A DNA stretch of 50,457 nt. Source: Shewanella cutis. Its GTDB lineage: Bacteria > Pseudomonadota > Gammaproteobacteria > Enterobacterales > Shewanellaceae. The DNA lies in contig NZ_JACSDI010000026.1 in assembly GCF_022410515.1 (NCBI RefSeq), positions 1 through 50,457 on the forward strand. Direction: 5' to 3'. The position numbers and the translations under genes were made by a program. Below are positions 35,922 through 45,445 of the stretch, piece after piece. Position 1 is the first letter of the stretch. The number at the start of each line of letters is the position of its first letter. The notes below the pieces were generated by a model, which saw only the letters and a list, made by a program, of their open reading frames with translations, did no database searches and was not told the origin of the DNA.

Positions 35922-37481
35922 TTGAGTAAAAAATTATTGAAATCTGGCATGATTGTTAGTGCTATGACGTTGATTTCCCGTGTTTTAGGTTTGGTTCGAG
36001 ATGTTGTCGTTGCCAATTTAATGGGAGCAGGGACAAGCGCCGATGTTTTTTTCTTCGCGAATAAAATTCCTAACTTTTTACGTCGATTATTTGCCGAGGG
36101 GGCTTTTGCTCAGGCATTTGTTCCCGTACTGACCGAATATCAAGAAAAACACACCTCGGACGAAACCCGCGAGTTACTCAGCAAGGTTGCTGGTACTTTA
36201 GGTTTATTGGTCACTGCAGTGACGCTTGTCGGTGTCATTGCGTCACCAGTGTTATCCGCCTTATTTGGCGGTGGCTGGTTTGTTGCTTGGCTGAATAATG
36301 AGCCCGATGGTGTCAAGTTTGAACTGGCAACAGTCGTGCTTAAAATCACGTTTCCCTATCTGTGGTTTATCACCTTTACTGCTTTAGCTGGCTCAATCCT
36401 AAATACTCGAGGACGTTTTGCTGTATCGGCTTTTACGCCAGTATTTTTAAATGTGGCCATTATTGCTGCGGCTATGTTTTTTGCTCCAACGTCTTCTCAG
36501 CCAGAAATTACTTTGGCGTGGGGGGTTTTTTGCGGTGGTTTAATTCAGTTTTTATTCCAAATTCCGTTTTTGCTTCGGGAAAAGGCGTTAGTTAAGCCTT
36601 CTTGGGGATGGAATCATCCTGGGGTTGTGAAGATCAGAACTTTGATGATCCCTGCCTTATTTGGGGTTTCTGTCTCACAAATCAATTTGTTATTTGATAC
36701 CTTTATCGCCAGTTTCCTGATGACTGGCTCCATTAGTTGGCTCTATTATTCAGACCGATTATTAGAGTTCCCGCTTGGTTTATTTGGTATTGCTATTGCG
36801 ACCGTGATTTTACCCGCTTTATCTCGAAATCATGTGAATGCTGAAGGCGATGGTTTTGGTCAAACCATGGATTGGGGGATTAAAGCAATTCTTTTGCTCG
36901 GTTTACCTGCAATGATGGGGTTGATTGTACTCGCACAGCCGATGTTGATGGTGTTGTTTATGCGTGGGGCCTTTACTATCAATGATGTGCAAATGGCATC
37001 TTATAGTTTGATGGCTTACGGTAGTGGCTTACTGAGCTTTATGCTAATTAAGGTGTTAGCACCTGGATATTACTCTCGCCAAGATACTAAAACCCCAGTC
37101 CGTTACGGCATTATCGCCATGATCACCAACATGGGTTTTAACTTAATATTTGCAATCCCATTTGGCTATGTGGGTTTGGCTGTGGCCACATCCATGTCTG
37201 CCTTGCTAAATGCGACATTGTTATACCGCGGTCTGCATAAAGCTGGAGTTTACCGCATTACCAAGCCAACTATGGTGTTTTTCCTTAAAGCCGTGGTTTC
37301 GACAGCCTTGATGGTGGTAGTCTTGTACTATTTATTGCCTACGCAATCTCAGTGGCTGGAATGGCAGTTAGTTGGGCGAGCTAAGGCATTGATTGGTTTA
37401 ATTGCTGTTGGTGCTATGACGTATTTAGTTGGGCTATTGGTGTTGGGAATTCGTCCTTGGTCAATGAAACGGGGAGTTTGA
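35922..37481 (+). CDS. murJ: Lipid II flippase MurJ
   Basis: 519 residues, about 14 membrane segments. Moves lipid-linked peptidoglycan precursor across the inner membrane. The N-terminus LLKSGMIVSAMTLISRVLG and the motif PNFLRRLFAEGAFAQAFVP match MurJ of Escherichia coli. The start is TTG, chosen from alignment of the N-terminus; the only upstream purine-rich sequence is GGGGGA three bases away, so initiation is probably weak. Divergent from rpsT by about 250 bases; ribF follows after 65 bases. Confidence 0.94.
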   Translation: MSKKLLKSGMIVSAMTLISRVLGLVRDVVVANLMGAGTSADVFFFANKIPNFLRRLFAEGAFAQAFVPVLTEYQEKHTSDETRELLSKVAGTLGLLVTAVTLVGVIASPVLSALFGGGWFVAWLNNEPDGVKFELATVVLKITFPYLWFITFTALAGSILNTRGRFAVSAFTPVFLNVAIIAAAMFFAPTSSQPEITLAWGVFCGGLIQFLFQIPFLLREKALVKPSWGWNHPGVVKIRTLMIPALFGVSVSQINLLFDTFIASFLMTGSISWLYYSDRLLEFPLGLFGIAIATVILPALSRNHVNAEGDGFGQTMDWGIKAILLLGLPAMMGLIVLAQPMLMVLFMRGAFTINDVQMASYSLMAYGSGLLSFMLIKVLAPGYYSRQDTKTPVRYGIIAMITNMGFNLIFAIPFGYVGLAVATSMSALLNATLLYRGLHKAGVYRITKPTMVFFLKAVVSTALMVVVLYYLLPTQSQWLEWQLVGRAKALIGLIAVGAMTYLVGLLVLGIRPWSMKRGV

Positions 37482-37484
37482 TTG

Positions 37485-37513
37485 CTGATTCTTATCGTTA
37501 GCTGTTATATAAT
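37485..37513 (+). promoter_or_regulatory. Candidate promoter of ribF-ispH cluster
   Basis: CTGATT, 17 bases, perfect TATAAT, between murJ and ribF. The -35 is weak. It would give an mRNA leader of about 25-30 bases. Confidence 0.45.
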
Positions 37514-37546
37514 CAGCCGATTTGCGCTTGGCAGTTATCTAAAGTT

Positions 37547-38482
37547 ATGGAATTAATCCGCGGTATACATAACATTTTGTCATCTCACCATGGCTGTGTG
37601 CTGACTATAGGTAATTTTGATGGGGTACATCGAGGCCATGCACAGGTGATTGCCAATCTCGTGCAAAAGGCCAAGCAGCTATCGTTACCCCCGACTGTCA
37701 TGACATTTGAACCTCAGCCACAGGAGTTATTCCGTGGTGAAAATGCGCCCGCGCGTTTGAGCTTACTACGTGACAAAATTATCTTGCTTGGTGAGCTAGG
37801 TGTTGAGCGGTTAGTGTGTGTTAACTTTAACCGTGCCTTTGCTGATCAACCTGCAGAGCATTTCATTGAAGAATTGCTGGTGCGTAAGTTAGGGGTTAAG
37901 TATCTCGTTGTCGGTGACGATTTTTGTTTTGGCAAAGGTCGTAAAGGCGATTTTGAGATGCTGAAGCAAGCGGGAGCCAGATATGGCTTTACCGTGGTTA
38001 GCACCCAGAGTTTTATTGTAGGATCGCAACGAGTCAGTTCGACAGCTGTCAGAGAGCAATTGGCTAAAGGTAACCTTGAGCAGGCAAGGCGGCTACTGGG
38101 TCATCCTTTTATCTTAAGTGGTCGTGTTGCTCACGGACAAAAAATCGGTAGAACTATCGGTTTCCCTACCGCCAATATTGCACTTAAGCGCAATGTGGTC
38201 CCTGTTCGCGGGGTATTTGCGGTGAAACTCTATTGGGAAGATAGCGATATCTATGAGGGTGTTGCCAATATAGGTTTTCGCCCGACGGTAAATGGTCAAA
38301 TTTGCCAGCTTGAGGTTCATCTTTTGGATTTTGAAGGTGACATTTATGGCAAACATGTTGAGGTTGAGTTAGTGGCAAAACTTCGCGATGAACAACCTTT
38401 TGATTCATTGGATGCCCTGAAACAACAGATTTTGAATGATGCAAATGAGGCCAGAGCTTTATTTGGTAACGATGCAGGCTGA
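37547..38482 (+). CDS. ribF: Bifunctional riboflavin kinase/FAD synthetase
   Basis: 311 residues. Makes FMN from riboflavin and then FAD. The N-terminal adenylyltransferase domain has TIGNFDGVHRGHAQVI (nucleotidyltransferase HxGH-type) and the C-terminal kinase domain has GRTIGFPTANI. First gene of the conserved ribF-ileS-lspA-fkpB-ispH cluster; 32 bases before ileS. Confidence 0.96.
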   Translation: MELIRGIHNILSSHHGCVLTIGNFDGVHRGHAQVIANLVQKAKQLSLPPTVMTFEPQPQELFRGENAPARLSLLRDKIILLGELGVERLVCVNFNRAFADQPAEHFIEELLVRKLGVKYLVVGDDFCFGKGRKGDFEMLKQAGARYGFTVVSTQSFIVGSQRVSSTAVREQLAKGNLEQARRLLGHPFILSGRVAHGQKIGRTIGFPTANIALKRNVVPVRGVFAVKLYWEDSDIYEGVANIGFRPTVNGQICQLEVHLLDFEGDIYGKHVEVELVAKLRDEQPFDSLDALKQQILNDANEARALFGNDAG

Positions 38483-38514
38483 TATTTATCAGTTTAATTA
38501 ACGGTATAGGATCA

Positions 38515-41337
38515 ATGAGCGACTATAAATTTACTTTGAATTTGCCGGAAACTGAGTTTCCGATGCGTGGTAATTTGGCAAATCGCGAGCCAGAGATGTT
38601 AGAACGCTGGACTAAAGACGGTCTGTACCAGCAGATCCGTGATAGCCGAATTGGCCGTACGCCTTTTATTTTGCATGACGGCCCACCGTATGCGAACGGC
38701 AGCATTCATATTGGTCACTCAGTCAACAAAATTCTTAAGGACATTATTGTTAAGTCAAAAACCATGTCAGGTTTTGATGCGCCATATGTGCCAGGTTGGG
38801 ATTGCCATGGTCTGCCAATTGAACTGAAAGTCGAGCAAAAAGTCGGCAAGCCAGGTCAAAAGATTTCTGCGGCTGAATTCCGTGAAGAGTGCCGTAAATA
38901 TGCCGCCGAGCAAGTTGATGGTCAACGCGAAGATTTTATTCGTTTAGGCGTGTTAGGCGATTGGCAGAATCCTTATCTGACGATGGATTTTGCTACCGAA
39001 GCTAATATCGTGCGCTCTTTATCAAAAGTGATTGAAAACGGTCACTTACACAAAGGCGTTAAACCTGTACATTGGTGTACTGACTGTGGCTCGGCATTGG
39101 CTGAAGCCGAAGTGGAATACGAGGATAAAACTTCGCCCGCTATCGATGTGGCCTTTACTGCCGTAGACAGCAAAGCCGTTGCCGCTCAGTTTGGTGTAAG
39201 CGATTACTCACATCCTGTCTCAATGGTGATTTGGACAACGACACCTTGGACTCTGCCTGCAAACCGTGCCTTATCAATCAGCCCAGAGCTTGACTACAGC
39301 TTGGTTGAATTTGTTAAAGATGGCGTGACTCACGCTGTCATCTTAGCCGATGTGTTAGTTGAAGCTTGTACGACCCGCTACGGCGCCGAGAGCCACAGCG
39401 TGTTAGGTAAAGTTAAAGGCGCAGCACTCGAACTGGTTCGCTTTAAGCATCCATTCTTAGCTTTTGATGTTCCTGCGATTTTGGGCGATCACGTCACAAC
39501 TGATGCCGGCACGGGTGTGGTTCACACTGCGCCTGGTCACGGTCAAGACGACTTTGTGGTTGGTCAAAAATACGGTTTAGAAGTGGCAAACCCTGTTGGC
39601 GATAACGGTGTTTACAAACCAGACACAGAGTTTTTTGCCGGTCAACACGTATTTAAAGCAAACGACAATGTGGTTGCACTGCTGAAAGAAAAAGGTGCGT
39701 TATTACATCATGTTGCGTATCGCCACAGCTATCCACACTGCTGGCGCCATAAAACACCCATTATCTTCCGTGCTACGCCACAATGGTTTATCTCTATGGA
39801 TAACCACAACCTGCGCAATCAAGCACTAAGTGAAATTGAGCAGACTCAGTGGATCCCTGATTGGGGACAAAGCCGTATTGAGAAGATGGTTGAAAATCGC
39901 CCTGATTGGTGTATTTCCCGTCAACGTACTTGGGGCGTGCCAATTACCTTATTCGTCCACCGCGAAACCGAAGAGTTACACCCTGACAGCGTGTCATTAA
40001 TGGCGCGTGTGGCCAACCGCATTGAGCAGGAAGGCATTCAAGCTTGGTGGGATCTCGATGCTGCTGAATTACTGGGTGAAGAAGCCGAGCAATACCGCAA
40101 AGTAACTGATACCTTAGACGTATGGTACGACTCAGGTTCAACTTTTGCCTCTGTTGTTGCTGCTCGCCCTGAGTTCCATGGTCATGGTGTGGATTTGTAT
40201 CTTGAAGGTAGCGATCAACACCGTGGCTGGTTTATGTCATCTCTGATGATATCTACCGCAATGACTGGCAAGGCTCCTTATAAGCAAGTGCTCACCCACG
40301 GCTTTACCGTTGATGGTAAAGGTCGCAAGATGTCCAAATCTATTGGTAACGTTATTGCTCCGCAGCAAGTCACTAATAAGTTAGGTGCGGACATTCTGCG
40401 TCTTTGGGTTGCGGCAACCGACTACAGTGGTGAGATGACTGTGTCGGATGAAATCTTAAACCGTAGTGCTGATGCCTATCGTCGTATTCGTAACACAGCT
40501 CGTTTCTTACTGGCGAACTTAAATGGTTTCGACCCGAAAAATGATTTAGTCGCTGTTGAAGATATGGTTGCGCTAGATCGTTGGGCTGTTCGCCGCGCTG
40601 CTGCGCTGCAGCAGGAAATCATTGAAGCCTACGAGCAATATAACTTCCATATTGTGACGCAAAAGCTGATGCAATTCTGCTCGGTTGAATTAGGTAGCTT
40701 CTACTTAGACATCATCAAAGACCGCCAATATACCGCGAAGCAAGAAGGCCACGCTCGCCGTAGCTGCCAATCAGCGCTATTCCATATTGCTGAAGCGATG
40801 GTGCGTTGGATTGCGCCTGTCTTAAGCTTTACTGCGGATGAAGTATGGCAGTTACTGCCGGGGCAGCGTGATGCTTATGTATTTACCCAAGAATGGTATC
40901 AAGGTCTGCAATCTATCACTTTAGATACGGATCTAAGCGATGCTTATTGGGAAAATTTGCTGACCGTACGTAATGAAGTCAACAAGGTGATCGAACAAGC
41001 TCGCCGTGATAAACGTATCGGTGGTTCGTTAGAAGCGGAAGTGACATTATTTGCCGATGCAACCTTAACCGAGCAGTTAACTCATATTGGTGATGAGTTA
41101 CGTTTCGTGTTGTTAACCTCTGAAGCTAAAGTTCTGCCTTTAGTTGATGCTACTAGCGATGCAGTTGAAACCGAATTGGCGTCATTGAAGTTAGTGGTAA
41201 ATGCGACAATAGCAGAGAAATGCGAACGTTGTTGGCACCACAGGGAAGAAGTCGGCACTATCGAGGCTCACCCAACACTTTGTCATCGCTGCGTAACCAA
41301 CATTGAAGGTGACGGCGAAGTTCGTCTGTTTGCGTAA
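38515..41337 (+). CDS. ileS: Isoleucyl-tRNA synthetase
   Basis: 940 residues. Class I synthetase with HIGH at 65-68 and KMSKS at 605-609, an editing domain between (about 190-390, including GTGVVHTAPGHGQDD), and a C-terminal zinc-ribbon (CERCW ... CHRC, about 900-925). Bacterial type, cytoplasmic. Ten bases before lspA. Confidence 0.98.
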   Translation: MSDYKFTLNLPETEFPMRGNLANREPEMLERWTKDGLYQQIRDSRIGRTPFILHDGPPYANGSIHIGHSVNKILKDIIVKSKTMSGFDAPYVPGWDCHGLPIELKVEQKVGKPGQKISAAEFREECRKYAAEQVDGQREDFIRLGVLGDWQNPYLTMDFATEANIVRSLSKVIENGHLHKGVKPVHWCTDCGSALAEAEVEYEDKTSPAIDVAFTAVDSKAVAAQFGVSDYSHPVSMVIWTTTPWTLPANRALSISPELDYSLVEFVKDGVTHAVILADVLVEACTTRYGAESHSVLGKVKGAALELVRFKHPFLAFDVPAILGDHVTTDAGTGVVHTAPGHGQDDFVVGQKYGLEVANPVGDNGVYKPDTEFFAGQHVFKANDNVVALLKEKGALLHHVAYRHSYPHCWRHKTPIIFRATPQWFISMDNHNLRNQALSEIEQTQWIPDWGQSRIEKMVENRPDWCISRQRTWGVPITLFVHRETEELHPDSVSLMARVANRIEQEGIQAWWDLDAAELLGEEAEQYRKVTDTLDVWYDSGSTFASVVAARPEFHGHGVDLYLEGSDQHRGWFMSSLMISTAMTGKAPYKQVLTHGFTVDGKGRKMSKSIGNVIAPQQVTNKLGADILRLWVAATDYSGEMTVSDEILNRSADAYRRIRNTARFLLANLNGFDPKNDLVAVEDMVALDRWAVRRAAALQQEIIEAYEQYNFHIVTQKLMQFCSVELGSFYLDIIKDRQYTAKQEGHARRSCQSALFHIAEAMVRWIAPVLSFTADEVWQLLPGQRDAYVFTQEWYQGLQSITLDTDLSDAYWENLLTVRNEVNKVIEQARRDKRIGGSLEAEVTLFADATLTEQLTHIGDELRFVLLTSEAKVLPLVDATSDAVETELASLKLVVNATIAEKCERCWHHREEVGTIEAHPTLCHRCVTNIEGDGEVRLFA

Positions 41338-41346
41338 AGGATCTGT

Positions 41347-41859
41347 ATGCCATTAACTTGGAAAGACAGTGGCTTACGTTGGTATTGGGTAGTTGTATTG
41401 GTGTTTTTGGCCGATCAACTATCCAAACAATGGGTCTTAGCCAATTTTGATTTGTTTGAATCGGTGCAGTTATTACCTTTTTTTAATTTCACCTATGTCC
41501 GTAACTATGGCGCCGCGTTTAGCTTTTTGAGTGAAGCCGGTGGCTGGCAACGTTGGTTGTTTACTATCGTCGCCGTTGGATTTAGCACCTTGCTGACTGT
41601 TTGGTTGCGTAAGCAGTCGGCATCATTATTGAAGTTAAATCTGGCCTACACCTTAGTGATTGGCGGGGCCTTGGGTAATCTAGTCGATCGATTAATGCAT
41701 GGTTTTGTAGTGGATTTTATCGATTTCTATTGGGGCAAGAGCCATTATCCCGCCTTTAATATCGCCGATTCAGCGATTTTTATCGGTGCTGTACTGATTA
41801 TTTGGGATTCGTTTTTTAACAGTGAATCCAAGCAAGATAAAACCGAAGAGGTGAAGTAG
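41347..41859 (+). CDS. lspA: Lipoprotein signal peptidase (signal peptidase II)
   Basis: 170 residues, four membrane helices. Cleaves lipoprotein signal peptides before the lipidated cysteine; it would act on the at least eight lipoproteins predicted in this window. The aspartyl-protease pair lies in VVDFIDFYWG and FNIADSA. AAGGAT upstream of the ATG. Its TAG shares one base with the GTG start of fkpB, so the genes are coupled. Confidence 0.97.
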   Translation: MPLTWKDSGLRWYWVVVLVFLADQLSKQWVLANFDLFESVQLLPFFNFTYVRNYGAAFSFLSEAGGWQRWLFTIVAVGFSTLLTVWLRKQSASLLKLNLAYTLVIGGALGNLVDRLMHGFVVDFIDFYWGKSHYPAFNIADSAIFIGAVLIIWDSFFNSESKQDKTEEVK

Positions 41860-42281
41860 TGACTGTGACACGTTCATTAGTGTGCCATATGAATATTGTG
41901 CTTGAAGATGGTTCTACCGCTGATAGCACTAAAGCCTCTGGTAAACCTGCACGCTTAAATATCGGTGATGGCACCTTAAGTCCAGCATTCGAAGCACAAC
42001 TTGTATCCTTAAATGAAGGTGATAAGCATAGTTTTACGCTTGAAGCTGTCGATGCGTTTGGTGAATCAAATCCTGATGCGATCCACTATATGGATAGAAC
42101 GCGTTTTCCGGCTGATATGGCACTGGAGGTTGGTGTGATTGTTAGCTTTGCCGGCCCCGGTGGCAGTGAAATCCCTGGAATTATACGTGAAGTTGCAGGC
42201 GATTCGATTACCGTGGATCTCAATCATCCCTTGGCGGGGCGCAAAGTCACTTTTGAACTCGACGTGGTAAAGGTACTGTAA
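41859..42281 (+). CDS. fkpB: FKBP-type peptidyl-prolyl isomerase (SlpA type)
   Basis: 140 residues, GTG start one base overlapping lspA; GAAGAGGTGAAG precedes it. SlpA-like FKBP with an inserted IF flap domain: the FKBP half strands (LNIGDGTLSPAFEAQL) and the flap (DAIHYMDRTRFPADM). Cytoplasmic prolyl isomerase and chaperone. One base separates its stop from ispH, so it is inside one operon. Confidence 0.92.
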   Translation: MTVTRSLVCHMNIVLEDGSTADSTKASGKPARLNIGDGTLSPAFEAQLVSLNEGDKHSFTLEAVDAFGESNPDAIHYMDRTRFPADMALEVGVIVSFAGPGGSEIPGIIREVAGDSITVDLNHPLAGRKVTFELDVVKVL

Positions 42282-42282
42282 G

Positions 42283-43239
42283 ATGAAATTTGATCCTACC
42301 AGCCCAAGTTTAAATATCATGCTGGCCAATCCTCGCGGCTTTTGTGCTGGTGTGGATCGTGCTATCAGCATTGTTGAACGCGCGCTCGAGTTATTTTCAC
42401 CCCCTATTTATGTTCGCCATGAAGTCGTACATAACCGCTATGTGGTGCAAAATCTTAAAGACCGCGGTGCTGTTTTTGTTGAAGAGTTAGATCAAGTGCC
42501 TGATAACAATATTGTTATCTTTAGTGCGCATGGTGTTTCTCAGGCGGTACGTGCTGAGGCAAAAGCCCGTGGTTTACGGGTGTTTGATGCCACTTGTCCG
42601 TTAGTCACTAAAGTACATTTACAGGTTACACGCGCGAGTCGCAAGGGTATTGAATGTATTTTAATTGGCCACGCTGGGCACCCTGAAGTCGAAGGTACGA
42701 TGGGGCAATATGATAATCCTAATGGCGGAGTCTATCTGATTGAATCTCCTGCTGATGTCGAAACCTTAGAAGTTCGCGATCCGAATAATCTGTGCTTCGT
42801 GACCCAAACTACGCTCTCGGTAGATGATACTCTGGACATTATCTCTGCGCTACTAAAGCGTTTTCCTTCTATTGAAGGTCCTCGCAAGGATGATATTTGT
42901 TACGCGACCCAAAACCGCCAGGATGCGGTGCGTAATCTTTCAGCCGATGTGGATCTGTTAATCGTAGTCGGCTCGAAAAACAGCTCTAATTCTAATCGAT
43001 TACGTGAATTAGCCTTAAAAACGGGCACCCAGTCTTATCTCGTTGATACTGCAGATGATATTGATTCATCTTGGTTTGAAAATATTACAAAAGTCGCAGT
43101 GACTGCTGGCGCGTCTGCACCAGAAGTTCTCGTACAGCAAGTGGTTCAAGCCATCGCGAAATTAGCGCCGAGTGTGGTGACTGAAGTCGAAGGACGTAAA
43201 GAAGATACTGTCTTTGCAGTACCCGCTGAATTACGTTAA
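42283..43239 (+). CDS. ispH: 4-hydroxy-3-methylbut-2-enyl diphosphate reductase
   Basis: 318 residues. Last enzyme of the MEP isoprenoid pathway; an iron-sulfur reductase giving IPP and DMAPP. The three cluster cysteines are C21 (GFCAG), C105 (DATCPLV) and C206 (DDICYATQNRQ), with HGV and SSNSNRL substrate motifs. Last gene of the ribF cluster; a terminator follows. Confidence 0.97.
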   Translation: MKFDPTSPSLNIMLANPRGFCAGVDRAISIVERALELFSPPIYVRHEVVHNRYVVQNLKDRGAVFVEELDQVPDNNIVIFSAHGVSQAVRAEAKARGLRVFDATCPLVTKVHLQVTRASRKGIECILIGHAGHPEVEGTMGQYDNPNGGVYLIESPADVETLEVRDPNNLCFVTQTTLSVDDTLDIISALLKRFPSIEGPRKDDICYATQNRQDAVRNLSADVDLLIVVGSKNSSNSNRLRELALKTGTQSYLVDTADDIDSSWFENITKVAVTAGASAPEVLVQQVVQAIAKLAPSVVTEVEGRKEDTVFAVPAELR

Positions 43240-43265
43240 CCGATTTGGCAAAATTTTGATGAATG

Positions 43266-43290
43266 AAAAGAGGCTGTTAGCCTCTTTTTT
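43266..43290 (+). terminator. Terminator after ispH
   Basis: AAAAGAGGCT, GTT, AGCCTCTTTTTT: perfect stem and T-tract, 26 bases after the stop. Confidence 0.93.
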
Positions 43291-43432
43291 ATTACCAAAA
43301 ATACACTAAATGCAAACGAGTCATAATGGAAGCCATGCTTATATGCTATTGTTACTGGCTACTTACATTCTTCTCATCTATTATTAACTGTTAGTAATGT
43401 TTTTATTGTAAGATTAAGATTTTAAAGGGTAA

Positions 43433-44020
43433 ATGTCTGAAAAGCATGTCAAGAATATGACTAAATTCGAACGGTTGACACATCAAGGATTTCAACGAGG
43501 CTTCTCATTAATTGAAGTACTTGTTGCATTGGTTATCCTCGTAATTGGTTTGATTGGTATTTTTAATCTACATATCGTTGCTAAACGAGGCAGCTTTGAG
43601 TCTTTTCAGCAGACTCAAGCTTCATACTATGCTAATGACATCATTAACCGGATGAAACTTAATCGAACTCAATTAGCCAATTATAGCGGTGAATATACTG
43701 GGGCGCTGAGTAAACCAAATAAAGAGTGCGATGTAGCTGTCGGGGCTGTAAGTCTGTGTTCTTCAGTCGAAACTCAAGCTTGGGATCTATATCAATGGGA
43801 GCAAAGTATTATCGGTGCTGCTGAAACTGTTGGCGGGCAGAATGTGGGGGGATTAGATTCTCCAACGGCTTGTATTGATATTGATGGTACTACTGTCACT
43901 GTTGCCGTGGCGTGGAGAGGTATTCGCGAGGGCGCTGGAACCACATATTCTGGAAATGAGTGTGGTAAGGATCTTGGCACTCGTAGGCGTATTTTTGTCG
44001 TGTCGACAGTGATTATTTAG
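43433..44020 (+). CDS. pilV: Type IV pilus minor pilin PilV
   Basis: 195 residues. Prepilin leader of 23 residues ending in G23, cleaved before F24 (GFSLIEV), with the conserved Glu at mature position 5. One long hydrophobic helix (about 25-47) follows. The order pilV-pilW-pilX-pilY1 and length fit the minor pilins that start pilus assembly and place PilY1 at the tip. AAGGG upstream of ATG. First gene of the operon; 12 bases before pilW. Several cysteines in the globular part probably form disulfides. Confidence 0.9.
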   Translation: MSEKHVKNMTKFERLTHQGFQRGFSLIEVLVALVILVIGLIGIFNLHIVAKRGSFESFQQTQASYYANDIINRMKLNRTQLANYSGEYTGALSKPNKECDVAVGAVSLCSSVETQAWDLYQWEQSIIGAAETVGGQNVGGLDSPTACIDIDGTTVTVAVAWRGIREGAGTTYSGNECGKDLGTRRRIFVVSTVII

Positions 44021-44032
44021 GTTAGTGAATAG

Positions 44033-44992
44033 ATGAAAAATTGTCAGAAGGGGATGTCTTTAGTTGAGTTAATGGTCTCGATGCTTATCGGACTGTTTCT
44101 CACGCTTGGGCTTTTTGCCATGTTTAGTATGTCATCTTCTAATGTTGTGACGACCAGCCAATTCAATCAATTACAAGAAAATGGCCGCATAGCTCTCGCC
44201 CTTATGGAAAGGGATATTACCCAGCTTGGTTTTATGGGCGATATAACAGGAACCGATTTTGTGCTTGGCACCAATATGACCTTAAGAGATGGTATTACAA
44301 ATGACTGCATCGGTGCAGGCGTAAACAACGGTACATTACCAAATACGGAACCTGCGCATTTTAGGCGATTATGGGGATATGAAGCAGGTAAAAGTGCTGA
44401 GAGTCTGAGTTGTTTGAATGGGGTAAATGCCAACACGGATGTGATCCAAATAAAAAGGCTGGTTGGGCCGCCTGTCACCAATCCAAACGGTGAACGTTAT
44501 TATATGGCTGCGACCTCGAGCCAAGCGGTGCTATTTAAAGGGGGGAATCCTCCAAATCCAGCGCTTGAAAACGCACGATTTTGGGAATATCAACATCATA
44601 TTTATTTTATTAAGAATGATGGTTCAGTGCCGGTATTAAGACGTAAAACCTTAACTAAAAACAATGGTATGAACAATGAAGAACAATTAGTCGAAGGCAT
44701 TGAGAATATGCGTATTCTCTATGGTTTTGATAATGACGGTGATGATACCGCTGATAGCTTTATGCCTGCGGAAAATGTGACTACATTAATGTGGGATAAT
44801 GAATTATTTCAACGTTTAGTTGCTGTTAGAGTTTTTTTATTGGTTAGAGCGATAGATGAAGATAAAAGCTATACAAACGATACCACTTACACTTTAGGTG
44901 ATAAGGAAATTGACGGCTTAAATGATCACTACCGACGAAAAGTGGTTTCAACAACGATGGTGCTTGCCAATCCTGTGTTAATTCGGAATTAG
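44033..44992 (+). CDS. pilW: Type IV pilus minor pilin PilW
   Basis: 319 residues. Short prepilin leader, cleavage G7 before M8 (GMSLVEL), Glu at mature position 5, one hydrophobic helix. The large globular part is typical of PilW. It has 11 bases to pilX. In Pseudomonas, PilW is one of the minor pilins of the priming complex; the same is expected here. Confidence 0.9.
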   Translation: MKNCQKGMSLVELMVSMLIGLFLTLGLFAMFSMSSSNVVTTSQFNQLQENGRIALALMERDITQLGFMGDITGTDFVLGTNMTLRDGITNDCIGAGVNNGTLPNTEPAHFRRLWGYEAGKSAESLSCLNGVNANTDVIQIKRLVGPPVTNPNGERYYMAATSSQAVLFKGGNPPNPALENARFWEYQHHIYFIKNDGSVPVLRRKTLTKNNGMNNEEQLVEGIENMRILYGFDNDGDDTADSFMPAENVTTLMWDNELFQRLVAVRVFLLVRAIDEDKSYTNDTTYTLGDKEIDGLNDHYRRKVVSTTMVLANPVLIRN

Positions 44993-45003
44993 AGGGTAAA
45001 GGG

Positions 45004-45432
45004 ATGAAAAAGCAGAAAGGGATAGTACTATTTTTCGCACTTATTGTGCTGCTTTTGATGACAATTATAGGTGTCGCGTTGGCCGTCAATTCAACCCAAT
45101 CTATGCGTATGTCTGGAGCGGGGGCTGAGCGAATTGAAGCGAAATCAATTGCTGATGGTGGGTTACAACAAGTGATACTCAAATATGAAGGCATGCTATT
45201 GGCGAATTTAAATGTTGTTACTACGGAAAAACTTTTTAATGGTACACAGCGACTTACTCCATACCCTCTCACTGGAGTCAGAAACGTAGCCTGTCAGCGA
45301 ACAGCAAATGCAACAGGGGCTAATTTAGTGAATTGTCGCCGAGTCGAAATTAGCAGCACAAGAACATTTGGTCGAGATGATTTAGGTCAACTAACCGTTG
45401 TTGCTGGTGTAGAGCAGCAAGTCTTGCCTTAA
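45004..45432 (+). CDS. pilX: Type IV pilus minor pilin PilX
   Basis: 142 residues. Leader MKKQKG, cleavage before IVLFF; the mature chain lacks Glu at position 5, as I recall for PilX and GspK-type subunits, which sit at the tip. Strong hydrophobic helix (7-30), then SMRMSGAGAERIEAKSIADGG, similar to the adduct region of PilX proteins. Thirteen bases before the preferred pilY1 start. Confidence 0.85.
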   Translation: MKKQKGIVLFFALIVLLLMTIIGVALAVNSTQSMRMSGAGAERIEAKSIADGGLQQVILKYEGMLLANLNVVTTEKLFNGTQRLTPYPLTGVRNVACQRTANATGANLVNCRRVEISSTRTFGRDDLGQLTVVAGVEQQVLP

Positions 45433-45445
45433 TAGGATGAATATC

